A DNA stretch of 64,000 nucleotides from an uncultured Bacteroidota bacterium. GTDB lineage: Bacteria > Bacteroidota > Bacteroidia > Bacteroidales > WCHB1-69. The stretch covers positions 26,406 through 90,405 of the forward strand of contig CADADB010000010.1 in the NCBI GenBank assembly GCA_902786595.1. The letters are read 5' to 3'. The notes beneath the pieces are model-generated. The model did not search any database and was not told the origin of the DNA. It saw only the letters and a program-made list of their open reading frames with translations. Below, piece by piece: positions 24,218 to 32,536 of this stretch; the first letter of the stretch is position 1; the number at the start of each line of letters is the position of its first letter. The position numbers and the translations under genes are program-made.

Positions 24218-25576
24218 ATGATTGATTTGAAAAAACGTCTGTCGCTCTTAGTCGGTTTGTTCTTGGCGGCCTTGTTCGGATCGGCGCAGGTGCTCTTGAA
24301 CGGCGGTTATGGTATAGACATTGCAGATTCATCCCTTCTCCAATTCCAAACTATTATCGATGGGAAAACTGTAGAGGTGCCACTGAAATATTATGTAAAT
24401 CGCGACGAATGGAGTACAGTTGTTTATGAATGGAGTGATCCTTTTACGGAACACGACACCGATTACCTCTGCCGGCAATTCTTCATCTTCCGAAATCTTG
24501 GAGAAGCCGATACGTGCGTGAGAAATTATTTTATCCGTTCCAGAACACGTAACGACCATACCGAATACGCCTTGAAGATGACCCCTAAACAATCTGTTTT
24601 GGAGTCTGAAGACCCTCCCGGTGAGGAATTTTGCAGTCGGAAGTATCGCGAACTTCTTCACCAGCCGCTCGATAGCACTCTGTTTCGGAATGTGCCGAGG
24701 CTATGGTTTCCCATTATGAGATACCGAGGACGGTACTTTTTTTCGGAGGATAACCCATACGTGACCGAGTTGACGGATAGTGCAGTGATTTTTTATGGGA
24801 TGGAACCTGTCTTGCTCCCATATCTGGATGTTCACTTCACAAATGACTTGTATTATTATGAAATACCAGCCTACCACGACGGATTGTTCAAGACCTGGAT
24901 AACTCCGTCCAACAAAGTGCCCGGTCTTTTTGTGATGACTACCAAATCCTCAGAAGGCCACATCCAACACCAATTGGTGACTCCTTCCGAAAATTTGCAC
25001 CTGTTCGACCTGATTAATATCAGAAATTGGTGTGAGATAACAGATGGTTTGCCGTATGACACAGTCGATTATTCTGAATATGTGGATGAATTGATGCCTG
25101 ACGTGATCGTTTCAGAGCAGATGCGGCGAAATCGAATAGTTGAAATTGAGGACAATCATCTCCCAGAAGAATCGGGGCATTTGTTCTATTCAGACACGAT
25201 AATCTGTGAAACGATTATAGATGTTGATTTTTCGGATACAGAAGAGGATGATTCGTGGCGGGAGAATGTGTTCCGTTTTGCGGAAGAGATGCCAGAATTT
25301 CCAGGTGGTCCGGATGCAATGGATGCCTATGTTAAGAGGAGTGTGCAGTATCCAGAAGTAGCAAGAAGCAACGGGATACACGGTACCGTTTTGGTGGAGT
25401 TTGTGGTGGAAACGGACGGGAGTTTGAGTCACCCTGTGATCAAGGTGCCGCTTTTTCCCGAATGCGACCAAGAAGCCGTGCGGGTGGTTATGTCTATGCC
25501 GAAGTGGTCGCCCGCCCGTATGCAAGGCAAACCTATCCGTTGTTATTATGTTGTGCCGGTGAAGTTTGTCTTGTAA
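24218..25576 (+). CDS. TonB-C-terminal-domain exported protein
   Basis: A 452-residue protein from the ATG at 24218. A signal-like hydrophobic start (RLSLLVGLFLAALFGSAQ) is followed by about 330 residues without a known domain. The last 90 residues are a TonB_C-type domain: EMPEFPGGPDAMDAYVKRSVQYPEVAR, GTVLVEFVVETDG, and WSPARMQGKPIRCYYVVPVKF. TonB domains contact TonB-dependent receptors. This protein has a cleavable signal and no long proline-rich spacer, so energy transduction is doubtful and a periplasmic adaptor is more likely. Confidence 0.8.
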   Translation: MIDLKKRLSLLVGLFLAALFGSAQVLLNGGYGIDIADSSLLQFQTIIDGKTVEVPLKYYVNRDEWSTVVYEWSDPFTEHDTDYLCRQFFIFRNLGEADTCVRNYFIRSRTRNDHTEYALKMTPKQSVLESEDPPGEEFCSRKYRELLHQPLDSTLFRNVPRLWFPIMRYRGRYFFSEDNPYVTELTDSAVIFYGMEPVLLPYLDVHFTNDLYYYEIPAYHDGLFKTWITPSNKVPGLFVMTTKSSEGHIQHQLVTPSENLHLFDLINIRNWCEITDGLPYDTVDYSEYVDELMPDVIVSEQMRRNRIVEIEDNHLPEESGHLFYSDTIICETIIDVDFSDTEEDDSWRENVFRFAEEMPEFPGGPDAMDAYVKRSVQYPEVARSNGIHGTVLVEFVVETDGSLSHPVIKVPLFPECDQEAVRVVMSMPKWSPARMQGKPIRCYYVVPVKFVL

Positions 25577-25693
25577 GGATCCGATAGCGGGTGTTTGGGG
25601 ACAAAACACGCTGATGGATTCAGATGGGAACCCGAAGGATGCATTTTCAAAATAGCATGGTATATTTGAATGATAATCCCACAAAAACCAAAG

Positions 25694-25730
25694 AAAGCTT
25701 TGCGTCAGTCTGCGCAGTCTGCGGGAGAAA
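25694..25730. repeat. Dispersed hairpin repeat, half copy D
   Basis: Only the right half is present, TTTGCGTCAGTCTGCG through GTCTGCGGGAGA. It ends about 15 nt before the methyltransferase start. Confidence 0.65.
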
Positions 25731-25745
25731 CAAAACATAAAGGAT

Positions 25746-26417
25746 ATGACTTCAAAACTCTTTTTCCAAGCCCTGACAAAGTTCCTCGCCGGATTAGTGC
25801 TGGTGGGTGTGCTGCTTTTTTTGCCGGCGGGCACTTTCGCCTACTGGCAGGGATGGCTTTTCATCGCCCTGCTGTTCGGGCCAATGTTCATTGCGGGTGT
25901 GGTGCTGATGCTCCGCCAGCCCGAACTGTTGCGCAAGCGGTTGGATGCCAAAGAGAAACAAGGGGAACAGAAGCGGGTGGTCGCGTTAAGCGGCTTGATG
26001 TTCCTCGCGATGTTCGTGGTGGCCGGCCTCAACTACCGTTTCCAATGGTGCCTGTTGCCGGATTGGGCGGTATATGTGGCCTCTGCGGTGTTCCTGATCG
26101 GCTATGCACTCTACGCCGAGGTGCTCCGCGAGAACGTCTGGCTGTCGCGCACCATCGAAGTGCAGGAGCATCAGAAGGTGGTGGACACGGGGCTGTACGG
26201 CATTGTGCGGCATCCGATGTACGCCGCCACGCTGGTCCTCTTCCTCGCTATGCCTTTGGTACTGGCTTCCCCGTGGTCGTTTTTGATTATGCTGCTCTAC
26301 ATCCCCATCATCGTCAAGCGCATCCGCAACGAGGAGGCCGTCTTGGAGCAGGGACTTGAGGGATACACGGAGTACAAACAGAAAGTTCGCTACAAGGTGA
26401 TTCCGTTTGTGTGGTAG
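25746..26417 (+). CDS. Isoprenylcysteine carboxyl methyltransferase-like membrane protein
   Basis: A 223-residue membrane protein with about five helices. The C-terminal half has the ICMT/PEMT-like signature: VVDTGLYGIVRHPMYAATL, then RIRNEEAVLEQGLEGYTEYKQKVRYKVIPFVW, in which RHPMY and the E..L/Y...K pattern bind S-adenosylmethionine. In bacteria these proteins methylate unknown small or lipid substrates, since prenylated proteins are absent. It stands alone and converges with the Fe-S gene. Confidence 0.85.
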   Translation: MTSKLFFQALTKFLAGLVLVGVLLFLPAGTFAYWQGWLFIALLFGPMFIAGVVLMLRQPELLRKRLDAKEKQGEQKRVVALSGLMFLAMFVVAGLNYRFQWCLLPDWAVYVASAVFLIGYALYAEVLRENVWLSRTIEVQEHQKVVDTGLYGIVRHPMYAATLVLFLAMPLVLASPWSFLIMLLYIPIIVKRIRNEEAVLEQGLEGYTEYKQKVRYKVIPFVW

Positions 26418-26422
26418 TGGGA

Positions 26423-26487
26423 TGCCCGCAGAACTCGCTGATTTTCGCAGAAAAAAGGTCTGCGTCAGTCTGCGAAGTCTGCGGGAG
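26423..26487. repeat. Dispersed hairpin repeat, copy E
   Basis: Begins TGCCCGCAGAACTCGCTGAT and ends TCTGCGGGAGA. It starts 6 nt after the methyltransferase stop and ends 4 nt before the stop of the convergent Fe-S gene, so it fills the whole intergenic gap. Confidence 0.8.
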
Positions 26488-26490
26488 AAA

Positions 26491-27309
26491 CTATTTCAGC
26501 GCCCCGACCGGACACGCCTTCTTGCACTGCTGACAAAGAATGCACTCGGTGGCGTTCTTCCGCTTGCGCGAGTTGTTGTTGACCTCCACTTCCATCGGAC
26601 AGACTTTCAGGCACTTGTCGCAATGGATGCACTTGGCCTCGTCGCACTTGATGCGTAGTAACGAGAAGTAGCTCATCGGTTTGAGGAACACCGTGATGGG
26701 GCAGATGTACTTGCAGAAAGCGCGGTTGTCCTTCAACACGACAGCCAGGACGATTCCGACGGCGTAGTAGAGCACATTCCCGGCCACGAAAAGGTAGAAC
26801 ATCGTCGTTTTGTCGGCTTTGCCGAGGCACATCAGCAGGATAACGATGGCGAGTGACAGCGCGAACATCACATAGCGCACCCATCCGAAGGATTTCCGTG
26901 GTTTCGCGGGCTGCTTGTAGGGCAACAGGTCGAGGATCATGGCAGTCCAACAGGCGAACCCGCACCAACCGCGCCCGAACAGCAATGGTCCGAAGATCTT
27001 GGCAATGAGGTAATGCAGCACCCCCGCCCCGACAACCCCGGAGAGCAGATAGTACCAGAATCCCTCTATCTGCATGTTCTCGCGACAGACAAGGCCGAGG
27101 AACACCAAAATGTAGCTGCCCACGGTGAACTGCACGAACTCGCGGGCGTGTTTCCACCCTGCTGCCATCAATATTCCCCCGACGCCGAGGCAGATGCCGA
27201 TGTAGGAAAAGTTCAGCAGAAAGAAGAGGTTACCTGTTGAGAGCCAAAGCGATACGGCAATGATCTCAAAAATGGCGAACAGGAGGATGGGGGTTCTGTA
27301 TTTCTTCAT
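26491..27309 (-). CDS. NapH/CcoG-like 4Fe-4S membrane protein
   Basis: A 272-residue protein with about five hydrophobic segments. It has the membrane motifs GRGWCGFACW and AFCKYICPITVF (paired Cys of the NapH/CcoG type). At the C-terminus two classical 4Fe-4S clusters follow: CIHCDKCLKVCP and CILCQQCKKACP. It would carry electrons at the inner membrane. No nitrate reductase or cytochrome oxidase genes are nearby, so the partner is unknown. It begins 16 nt after the peptidase end, both on the minus strand. Confidence 0.85.
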   Translation of the reverse strand: MKKYRTPILLFAIFEIIAVSLWLSTGNLFFLLNFSYIGICLGVGGILMAAGWKHAREFVQFTVGSYILVFLGLVCRENMQIEGFWYYLLSGVVGAGVLHYLIAKIFGPLLFGRGWCGFACWTAMILDLLPYKQPAKPRKSFGWVRYVMFALSLAIVILLMCLGKADKTTMFYLFVAGNVLYYAVGIVLAVVLKDNRAFCKYICPITVFLKPMSYFSLLRIKCDEAKCIHCDKCLKVCPMEVEVNNNSRKRKNATECILCQQCKKACPVGALK

Positions 27310-27324
27310 AACGGGATGTTTACA

Positions 27325-28599
27325 TCAATACCTTTCGATAAAATCCCGCACCAACCGGAACAGCGGCTCGTACGTGTCGAACACCGCGTGCTCCCAGTTG
27401 TCGTTGACGGTGTGGTAGTACTGGAACGCGTCGCCGCTCTCGTTCTCGAAGAGGATGCACGGCACGTGGCGCAGGGCGAACGGATAGTGGTCGCTGTTTC
27501 CCTCCAGCTCGGCACGGTTCAGTCCCTTGAAATGGTGTTTCTCATCGTTGATTCGCTCCATCAAAGCGTAACCGCGCAATCCCTCGTCGCTGACCTCGCA
27601 GTACTGCACCGGGTTGTTGTCGCCAATCATATCGATGTTGAACAGGTACCTGATCTGGGAGAGCGGCACGACGGGGTTGTGATCCACGTAATACTCCGAG
27701 CCGCGAAGGTTGGCGTCCTCGCCGGAGAAGGCGATGAAGTACATATCGTACTCGGGACGGTTCTTGGCGTAATAGGCCGCGAGCGTCACGATGGCGGCGG
27801 TTCCGGAGGCGTTGTCGTTGGCCCCCGCATAGAACACCTTCTTGCCAAGGTTGCCGAGGTGGTCGTAGTGCGCCGTGAAGACGTAGCAGCTGTCGTGCCG
27901 CCTGCCCTCCACCTTGGCGATGACATTGAAGAGCTCGTAGTCCTTCAGAAACTCGTTCTCGATGTTGACGGTGATGGTCTTGGCATCCTTCGGGAAGTCG
28001 GAGGTGGCCCAGATGACGGGCTTGCCCATCACCTTCTCGCCGTATGCCTTGTAGAATTTCAGCAAGGGAGGCCAAGTTTGAATCATCCCCGCATTGGCAC
28101 ATTCAGTGCCGCCCCAGATCTTCTGGAAGTCGCCGTAGTGACGGTAGGAGAACCAGAAGTCGCAGACCACGAAGCAGTCCTTGTACTCGGGTTTCGCCAG
28201 GTCGGCAAACATCTTCTCAGCATCGTAGTTGTTCGTATCAACATAGTAGAGTTTGTAGGTGCCGCGCACGCCTGGAGAGTACTCGCGCATGGAGAAATCG
28301 ACACCCGGGGTCAATTTCTTGCCATCCACAGACATTTCCATCTTGCCGGGAAATGTGTTGATGTCGATAGTGAACGGCTGGCACCTCACTTCGTCCACGC
28401 ATGCTTTCTTGTATTCTTTCAACAGGTATTTCCCAGCCTTGTTGGCGCCGCCGTAGGCATAGCCGCGCCCCTGGTACTTCGCGGAACTCAATTCTTTGAC
28501 AATCCGTTTGTAGTGCGCCAGATCCTGCGCCTGTAGAGACGCAATGCATTGCGTCTCTACAATCACAAACGCCATCAATATGACAATCAGTTTTTTCAT
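27325..28599 (-). CDS. Exported M28 zinc aminopeptidase
   Basis: A 424-residue protein from the ATG complementary to 28599. A signal peptide (KKLIVILMAFVIVE) precedes a mature M28 peptidase. Zinc ligands and catalytic residues visible are His244 and Asp246 (TAHYDHLG), Asp262 (AGANDNASG), Glu294-Asp295 (FSGEDANLRGS), Asp323 (NIDMIGD) and a late SDHYPF. It would release N-terminal residues from peptides in the periplasm. The region between signal and enzyme core (70-200) is long. Codons 14-22 of the signal region are supplied by a perfect 28-nt palindrome. Confidence 0.9.
   Translation of the reverse strand: MKKLIVILMAFVIVETQCIASLQAQDLAHYKRIVKELSSAKYQGRGYAYGGANKAGKYLLKEYKKACVDEVRCQPFTIDINTFPGKMEMSVDGKKLTPGVDFSMREYSPGVRGTYKLYYVDTNNYDAEKMFADLAKPEYKDCFVVCDFWFSYRHYGDFQKIWGGTECANAGMIQTWPPLLKFYKAYGEKVMGKPVIWATSDFPKDAKTITVNIENEFLKDYELFNVIAKVEGRRHDSCYVFTAHYDHLGNLGKKVFYAGANDNASGTAAIVTLAAYYAKNRPEYDMYFIAFSGEDANLRGSEYYVDHNPVVPLSQIRYLFNIDMIGDNNPVQYCEVSDEGLRGYALMERINDEKHHFKGLNRAELEGNSDHYPFALRHVPCILFENESGDAFQYYHTVNDNWEHAVFDTYEPLFRLVRDFIERY
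28533..28560. repeat. Perfect 28-nt palindrome inside the M28 peptidase signal region
   Basis: The left arm GTAGAGACGCAATG is followed directly by its exact reverse complement. In the minus-strand gene it encodes the residues VETQCIASLQ at the end of the signal peptide. Confidence 0.95.
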
Positions 28600-28621
28600 T
28601 TTTCGAGTATTAAATACGGGT

Positions 28622-28674
28622 GCAAAAATACAAATAATGATGTAAACGTGTCCCCGCATTTTGCGTATTTTTGC
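28622..28674. promoter_or_regulatory. Divergent promoter pair
   Basis: GCAAAAATA at 28622-28630 is the minus-strand TATTTTTGC for the M28 peptidase. TATTTTTGC at 28666-28674 faces the erythromycin-esterase-like gene, 19 nt before its ATG. The two transcripts start from a 94-nt spacer. Confidence 0.7.
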
Positions 28675-28693
28675 CGCCGGAAAAAATCAGATT

Positions 28694-29986
28694 ATGACAA
28701 GCAAAGGTTCAAACAAACACACTCTTCGCTGGATTCTGCTGATGTTGATCTTCGGCGGCATTGTTGTTCTGTATTTCTACGGATACTTCGGCGGCTTCAC
28801 GAAAGTAAAACCAATTGATAACGAGGAATTTGCGAAATATACAGGCAATATTTCCGACATCACCATCCCCGATTCCGTCCGCATCATCGGATTAGGCGAG
28901 GCGACGCATGGCAACGCCGAGTTCCAGCAACTCAAGCTGGATGTTTTCAAACTGATGGTTGAGAAATACAGCGTGCGGGCATTCGCGCTGGAGGGCGACT
29001 ATGGCGGCTGCGAGGCGGTCAACCGCTACATCCACGGCGGTCCAGGCACGGCACAGAAGGCGGCCGCGGCCATCGGCTTCCCCATCTATCGAACTAAGGA
29101 GATGGCGCAGCTTATTGACTGGATGCGCAAATACAACGCGACGGCAAAAGAAGGCGAAGACCTGCGCTTCTATGGGTTCGACATGCAACTTTACGAGTGT
29201 AGCTACCAGTATTTGCTGGAGGCTGCCAAGACTTTTGCAATTCCGACGGTGGAACTGGAGAAGCTTTGGGACAAGTCGGAGGGCAAATACTCAGCCTCCT
29301 TCACCGCCGACCAAAAAGCGAAAGTGATAGAAGAGGTAAGGCAGGAATTGTTGCAATTAAACGACTCAACAACCGCGCAGGCAGTGCATTTTGCGGATAT
29401 GCTGCTCCAAAACATCGCAGTAGGGAAGGTGATGGACAACATGTCGAAAGGGATTGCGCTGCGCGACTCGCTGATGTTCGTGAACACGCACTGGATTATG
29501 GAACAGGAGGCGTTCCGTGGCAACGAATGCATTTTCATCTCGGGGCACAACGGGCACATCCAGCGTGTCCATGACTACGGAACGGAGGGGAAGGCCATGG
29601 GAGCCCGGCTGGCAAACGAACTCGGCAAGGCCTATTTCGTCATCGGCACCGATTTCTACAAAGCGCGAGTCAGTCTGCCGAAAGGCAAGAGCGGCAAACG
29701 AAGCAACCACACTTTCTTCTCAAAAGACCCGTTGGCCGAAGCCGCCAAACAATGCGGATACGAGATTTGTTGGCTCGATTTTTCGAGAATCCCGGACGGC
29801 ACCACACTCAAACATCAGATTACGGATTACACGTGGATGGGTGACGTGGGCGAAGGTTACTCCCCACTTATGGCCTTTTTACCCATGTCGTACCGCGATT
29901 GGGTCTCCCCAAAGTCACTCTACGACGGGGTGATTTTCGTGTCGAACGCGCACCCGATAGTGGTGCTCCAGACAACAGAACCGTGA
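28694..29986 (+). CDS. Erythromycin-esterase-like protein, membrane-anchored
   Basis: A 430-residue protein with one N-terminal membrane helix (about 12-30) and an erythromycin esterase-type domain outside it. Recognisable motifs are IIGLGEATHGNAEF (64-77; Glu69 and His72 correspond to the catalytic loop of EreA/EreB), ALEGDYGGCEAVNRY, MRKYNA, and FISGHNGHIQR. Real Ere enzymes open the macrolide lactone; many Bacteroidetes homologues are of unknown substrate and a resistance role should not be assumed. The tail ends in NAHPIVVLQ. Downstream is a short tandem repeat. Confidence 0.8.
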   Translation: MTSKGSNKHTLRWILLMLIFGGIVVLYFYGYFGGFTKVKPIDNEEFAKYTGNISDITIPDSVRIIGLGEATHGNAEFQQLKLDVFKLMVEKYSVRAFALEGDYGGCEAVNRYIHGGPGTAQKAAAAIGFPIYRTKEMAQLIDWMRKYNATAKEGEDLRFYGFDMQLYECSYQYLLEAAKTFAIPTVELEKLWDKSEGKYSASFTADQKAKVIEEVRQELLQLNDSTTAQAVHFADMLLQNIAVGKVMDNMSKGIALRDSLMFVNTHWIMEQEAFRGNECIFISGHNGHIQRVHDYGTEGKAMGARLANELGKAYFVIGTDFYKARVSLPKGKSGKRSNHTFFSKDPLAEAAKQCGYEICWLDFSRIPDGTTLKHQITDYTWMGDVGEGYSPLMAFLPMSYRDWVSPKSLYDGVIFVSNAHPIVVLQTTEP

Positions 29987-29995
29987 TCGTTTACT

Positions 29996-30030
29996 AATCA
30001 CCAATCACTAATCACTGATCACTAATCACA
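29996..30030. repeat. Short tandem repeat after the Ere-like gene
   Basis: Four to five degenerate copies of an AATCACT-type unit (AATCACCAATCACTAATCAC...) fill the space between two plus-strand genes. Confidence 0.8.
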
Positions 30031-30036
30031 ATAAAT

Positions 30037-30534
30037 ATGAACTGGACCGTCATCATCATCGAAACCCTCGTCATGACCGCTGCGTTCACGGCCATGATTC
30101 TGATTCCGCTCGTGAAGAATCCCGTGTGGTGGATCCACGACTACCCGGAGGACATCCAGGAGGAGTACTTCAAGACACACGAGCGCGTGCCGTCGAAGTT
30201 CTTCACCAAGACTGTACTGCTCAAGAAAGGCCTTGCACTGCTCATCACCCTGGCTGTAATGCTCGGGCTGATGAAGTTGGCCGGTGCCTACAACTTCTGG
30301 TCGGCGTTCGCGCTGAGCTACGGCATTTGGCTCGTCATCGACTGGTACGACTGCTTTTTCCTCGACTGGGTGCTCTTCGCCAATATGAAGTCCGTGCGTC
30401 TGCCCGGCACCGAACACATGGACGCGGCCTACCATCAGAAAAAGTACCACTTCGTGCAGTCGCTGTGGGGAATGCTCATCGGACTGATTCCGTGTTTGAT
30501 CGGGGCGGGGGTGTATGCGTGGTTGTTTTGTTAA
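30037..30534 (+). CDS. Four-helix membrane protein, unknown
   Basis: A 165-residue inner-membrane protein with helices near 5-25, 65-85, 88-105 and 140-163. A conserved-looking soluble loop lies between the first two (NPVWWIHDYPEDIQEEYFKTHERVPSKFF). WLVIDWYDCFFLDWVLF, in helix three, is rich in Trp and Asp. I recognise no family. It stands between the Ere-like gene and the DUF4143 gene, and no operon partner is clear. Confidence 0.65.
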   Translation: MNWTVIIIETLVMTAAFTAMILIPLVKNPVWWIHDYPEDIQEEYFKTHERVPSKFFTKTVLLKKGLALLITLAVMLGLMKLAGAYNFWSAFALSYGIWLVIDWYDCFFLDWVLFANMKSVRLPGTEHMDAAYHQKKYHFVQSLWGMLIGLIPCLIGAGVYAWLFC

Positions 30535-30543
30535 TGGATTATT

Positions 30544-30606
30544 CTCCCGCAGAACCCGCTGATTTGCGCAGAAAAAGGTCTGCGTTATTCTGCGCAGTCT
30601 GCGGGA
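30544..30606. repeat. Dispersed hairpin repeat, copy F
   Basis: Begins CTCCCGCAGAACCCGCTGAT and ends CAGTCTGCGGGA. It starts 10 nt after a stop codon, like most other copies. Confidence 0.8.
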
Positions 30607-30640
30607 AAATTTTTATTCTTGCACGACGATTTTTATCTTC

Positions 30641-30694
30641 TGTAAAAGATAAAATGTTATTTTTGCAGCGAATTTCTTTTATAAAAGATAAAAC
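30641..30694 (+). promoter_or_regulatory. Promoter with two operator-like repeats before the DUF4143 gene
   Basis: AAAAGATAAAA occurs at 30644-30654 and again at 30683-30693. Between them is TATTTTTGC (30658-30666). An inverted copy, TTTTATCTT, lies just upstream. The second repeat is 6 nt before the ATG, a position suited to autorepression. Confidence 0.7.
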
Positions 30695-30699
30695 ACAAA

Positions 30700-31905
30700 A
30701 TGAGTGCGATATTAAGACAGAGCTATTTAGAAAAGATCGAGCATTATCTCGGCAAAGATACCATCATCATTCTGACGGGACAGCGAAGAATTGGCAAAAG
30801 CTACATCCTTCGTCTGTTCAGAGACAAGATGAAAAAGGACAGACAGGCCAATGTTATCTTCATTGACAAGGAGAAACACGAGTTTGACGACATCAGGACC
30901 TACCAGGACTTGAACACCTATATTGATGCAAGGCGTAACAAAGCCAAAACGAATTTCATCCTTGTTGACGAGATTCAGGACATTGAAGGATTCGAGAAGA
31001 GCGTGCGCAGCTACTATGAGGAGGCAGATATAGAGATTGTCGTTACCGGCTCTAATTCGAAGATGCTCAGTAGTGACTTGAGCACCCTTATCGGCGGCCG
31101 TTACAAGGAAATTTACATCCAAGCATTGAGTTATGAGGAGTTCATGTTGTTTCATCAGCTACCTGACTCCGACGACACGCTCATAAAATATATCCAGTTT
31201 GGCGGTCTGCCGGGCTTGCTGAAGATGGGTCTTGACGAACAGGATGCGCGTGAGTACCAGATGGATGTGTATCACACTGTTTTGCTGAAAGATGTGATAA
31301 TGAGATATCAAATCCGTAACGTTCCTTTCCTCGAAAATCTTGTTCGGTTTCTGGCTGACAATACGGGGAAGATTATCTCGGCCAACAGCATCGCCAAGTA
31401 TATGAAGACTCAGGGCGACAACATCACTTCAACTGCCATCATTAACTACACCAAATATCTGTGCGATGCTTATATGATACATCGTGTGCATCGTTACGAC
31501 ATACACGGGAAGAAGCTGTTCGAGAGCAACGACAAGTTCTACTTTGAGGACAACGGAATCCGTAATGCCCTTGCAGGCGGCACACGCGAGGGTGACATAG
31601 AGAAGGTAGTAGAGAATATCGTATATAGCCATCTGAAACGTCTCGGTTATGAAGTGACAGTGGGTCAGCTGCAAGCTGGAGAAATTGACTTTGTCTGCAC
31701 CAAGTCTGAAGGTCAGCGCGTATATGTGCAGGCATCGTATATTATTGCCGATGAGGTCACTCGTGAACGTGAGTTTGGCAATCTGCGGGTTATCAAGGAC
31801 AACTACCCGAAATATGTCATCTCAATGACTCCGTTAGTCAGCCGTCAGGACTCGGACGGCATCACGCACCTCAGCTTGAGGCATTTCCTGACGGAAGGAC
31901 TGTAG
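30700..31905 (+). CDS. AAA_14 / DUF4143 ATPase
   Basis: A 401-residue protein. The AAA_14 domain has Walker A LTGQRRIGKSYILR (near 26-39) and Walker B NFILVDEIQDI (near 86). The sensor is VVTGSNSKML and GRYKEIYIQALSYEEF. The C-terminal DUF4143 domain follows, with VYHTVLLKDVIMRYQI, FYFEDNGIRNAL and the PDDEXK-like GYEVTVGQLQAGEIDFVCTK...YVQASY (Asp and Gln at the nuclease-like site). These proteins are common, often solitary, and of unknown function. The operator-like repeats before the gene suggest self-control. Confidence 0.9.
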   Translation: MSAILRQSYLEKIEHYLGKDTIIILTGQRRIGKSYILRLFRDKMKKDRQANVIFIDKEKHEFDDIRTYQDLNTYIDARRNKAKTNFILVDEIQDIEGFEKSVRSYYEEADIEIVVTGSNSKMLSSDLSTLIGGRYKEIYIQALSYEEFMLFHQLPDSDDTLIKYIQFGGLPGLLKMGLDEQDAREYQMDVYHTVLLKDVIMRYQIRNVPFLENLVRFLADNTGKIISANSIAKYMKTQGDNITSTAIINYTKYLCDAYMIHRVHRYDIHGKKLFESNDKFYFEDNGIRNALAGGTREGDIEKVVENIVYSHLKRLGYEVTVGQLQAGEIDFVCTKSEGQRVYVQASYIIADEVTREREFGNLRVIKDNYPKYVISMTPLVSRQDSDGITHLSLRHFLTEGL

Positions 31906-32005
31906 ATGCAAGAAAATCTCAGGTGCACTGGATCATCGTGGTATTTGAAACCGAACGCTTGCTGATCACGGACTTCACGTTGAACATAACAGAGCGAGTC
32001 CATTA

Positions 32006-32329
32006 TTATAGATAAAATGTGGAAAAGCATGCGAAAGGATGCGTTCCTGGAATATATTGAGCCTTAGATGTGTTGACAGGGCAAGTCTGCAGGGATTCCC
32101 ATTCGATGTCAAATGCAGCACAAACTAATTCCTTGAGAAATGTTTCGTCCTGACAGACAACTTTGATTTTACGAACCCCAAATGGAGAAGTTGTTTCTTT
32201 AAAATGCTGAAAATGCCGGGCGTTTTTGCGTTTCTCATGGGCGCGCCTCCGATTTTTGATGATGACACGCAATTCCAGGCCTCCGACTATCAGAGGAAAA
32301 ACCAGCAGGATAAGCAAGTAATACTTCAT
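32006..32329 (-). CDS. Small membrane-anchored protein, unknown
   Basis: A 107-residue ORF: MKYYLLILLVFPLIVGGLEL gives one hydrophobic helix, then a basic stretch (IKNRRRAHEKRKNARH), then a soluble segment with FGVRKIKVVCQDETFLKELVCAAFDIEW. A minus-strand TATTTTTGC promoter at 32396-32404 supports expression. No family is recognised. The soluble part may be a small ferredoxin-like fold, but this is a guess. Confidence 0.5.
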   Translation of the reverse strand: MKYYLLILLVFPLIVGGLELRVIIKNRRRAHEKRKNARHFQHFKETTSPFGVRKIKVVCQDETFLKELVCAAFDIEWESLQTCPVNTSKAQYIPGTHPFACFSTFYL

Positions 32330-32395
32330 AATTGCAATAACATTATAATATGTACCCGTTCACATCATAGCATCTTCCGTTTTGGCAACAACACG

Positions 32396-32404
32396 GCAAA
32401 AATA
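32396..32404 (-). promoter_or_regulatory. Promoter of the small minus-strand gene
   Basis: GCAAAAATA on the plus strand is TATTTTTGC on the minus strand, 66 nt upstream of the start at 32329. Confidence 0.55.
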
Positions 32405-32507
32405 CAATATTTTCGGATGATGTCGGAAAACAAACGAGAACATGGATACGTACGATATGCGGAGATAATTTTTTCAACCAAACGAAAACGCATCCAGACA
32501 TTTTGCG

Positions 32508-32516
32508 TATTTTTGC
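32508..32516 (+). promoter_or_regulatory. Promoter of the DUF1295 gene
   Basis: TATTTTTGC, 20 nt before the ATG at 32537. Confidence 0.65.
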
Positions 32517-32536
32517 CGCCTCAAAATAATGTTCTT

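Noticed and set aside
27316-28536. Plus-strand ORF of 406 codons
   Set aside because: Antisense to the M28 peptidase, whose zinc motifs are complete; the antisense product is Val/His-rich without motifs.
28694-29986. Macrolide resistance gene
   Set aside because: The Ere fold and motifs are present, but a membrane anchor and the widespread presence of such homologues in Bacteroidetes make a resistance claim unsupported.
32204-32536. Upstream extension of the DUF1295 protein
   Set aside because: The in-frame extension crosses the promoter at 32508 and the antisense small gene; membrane topology fits the ATG at 32537.
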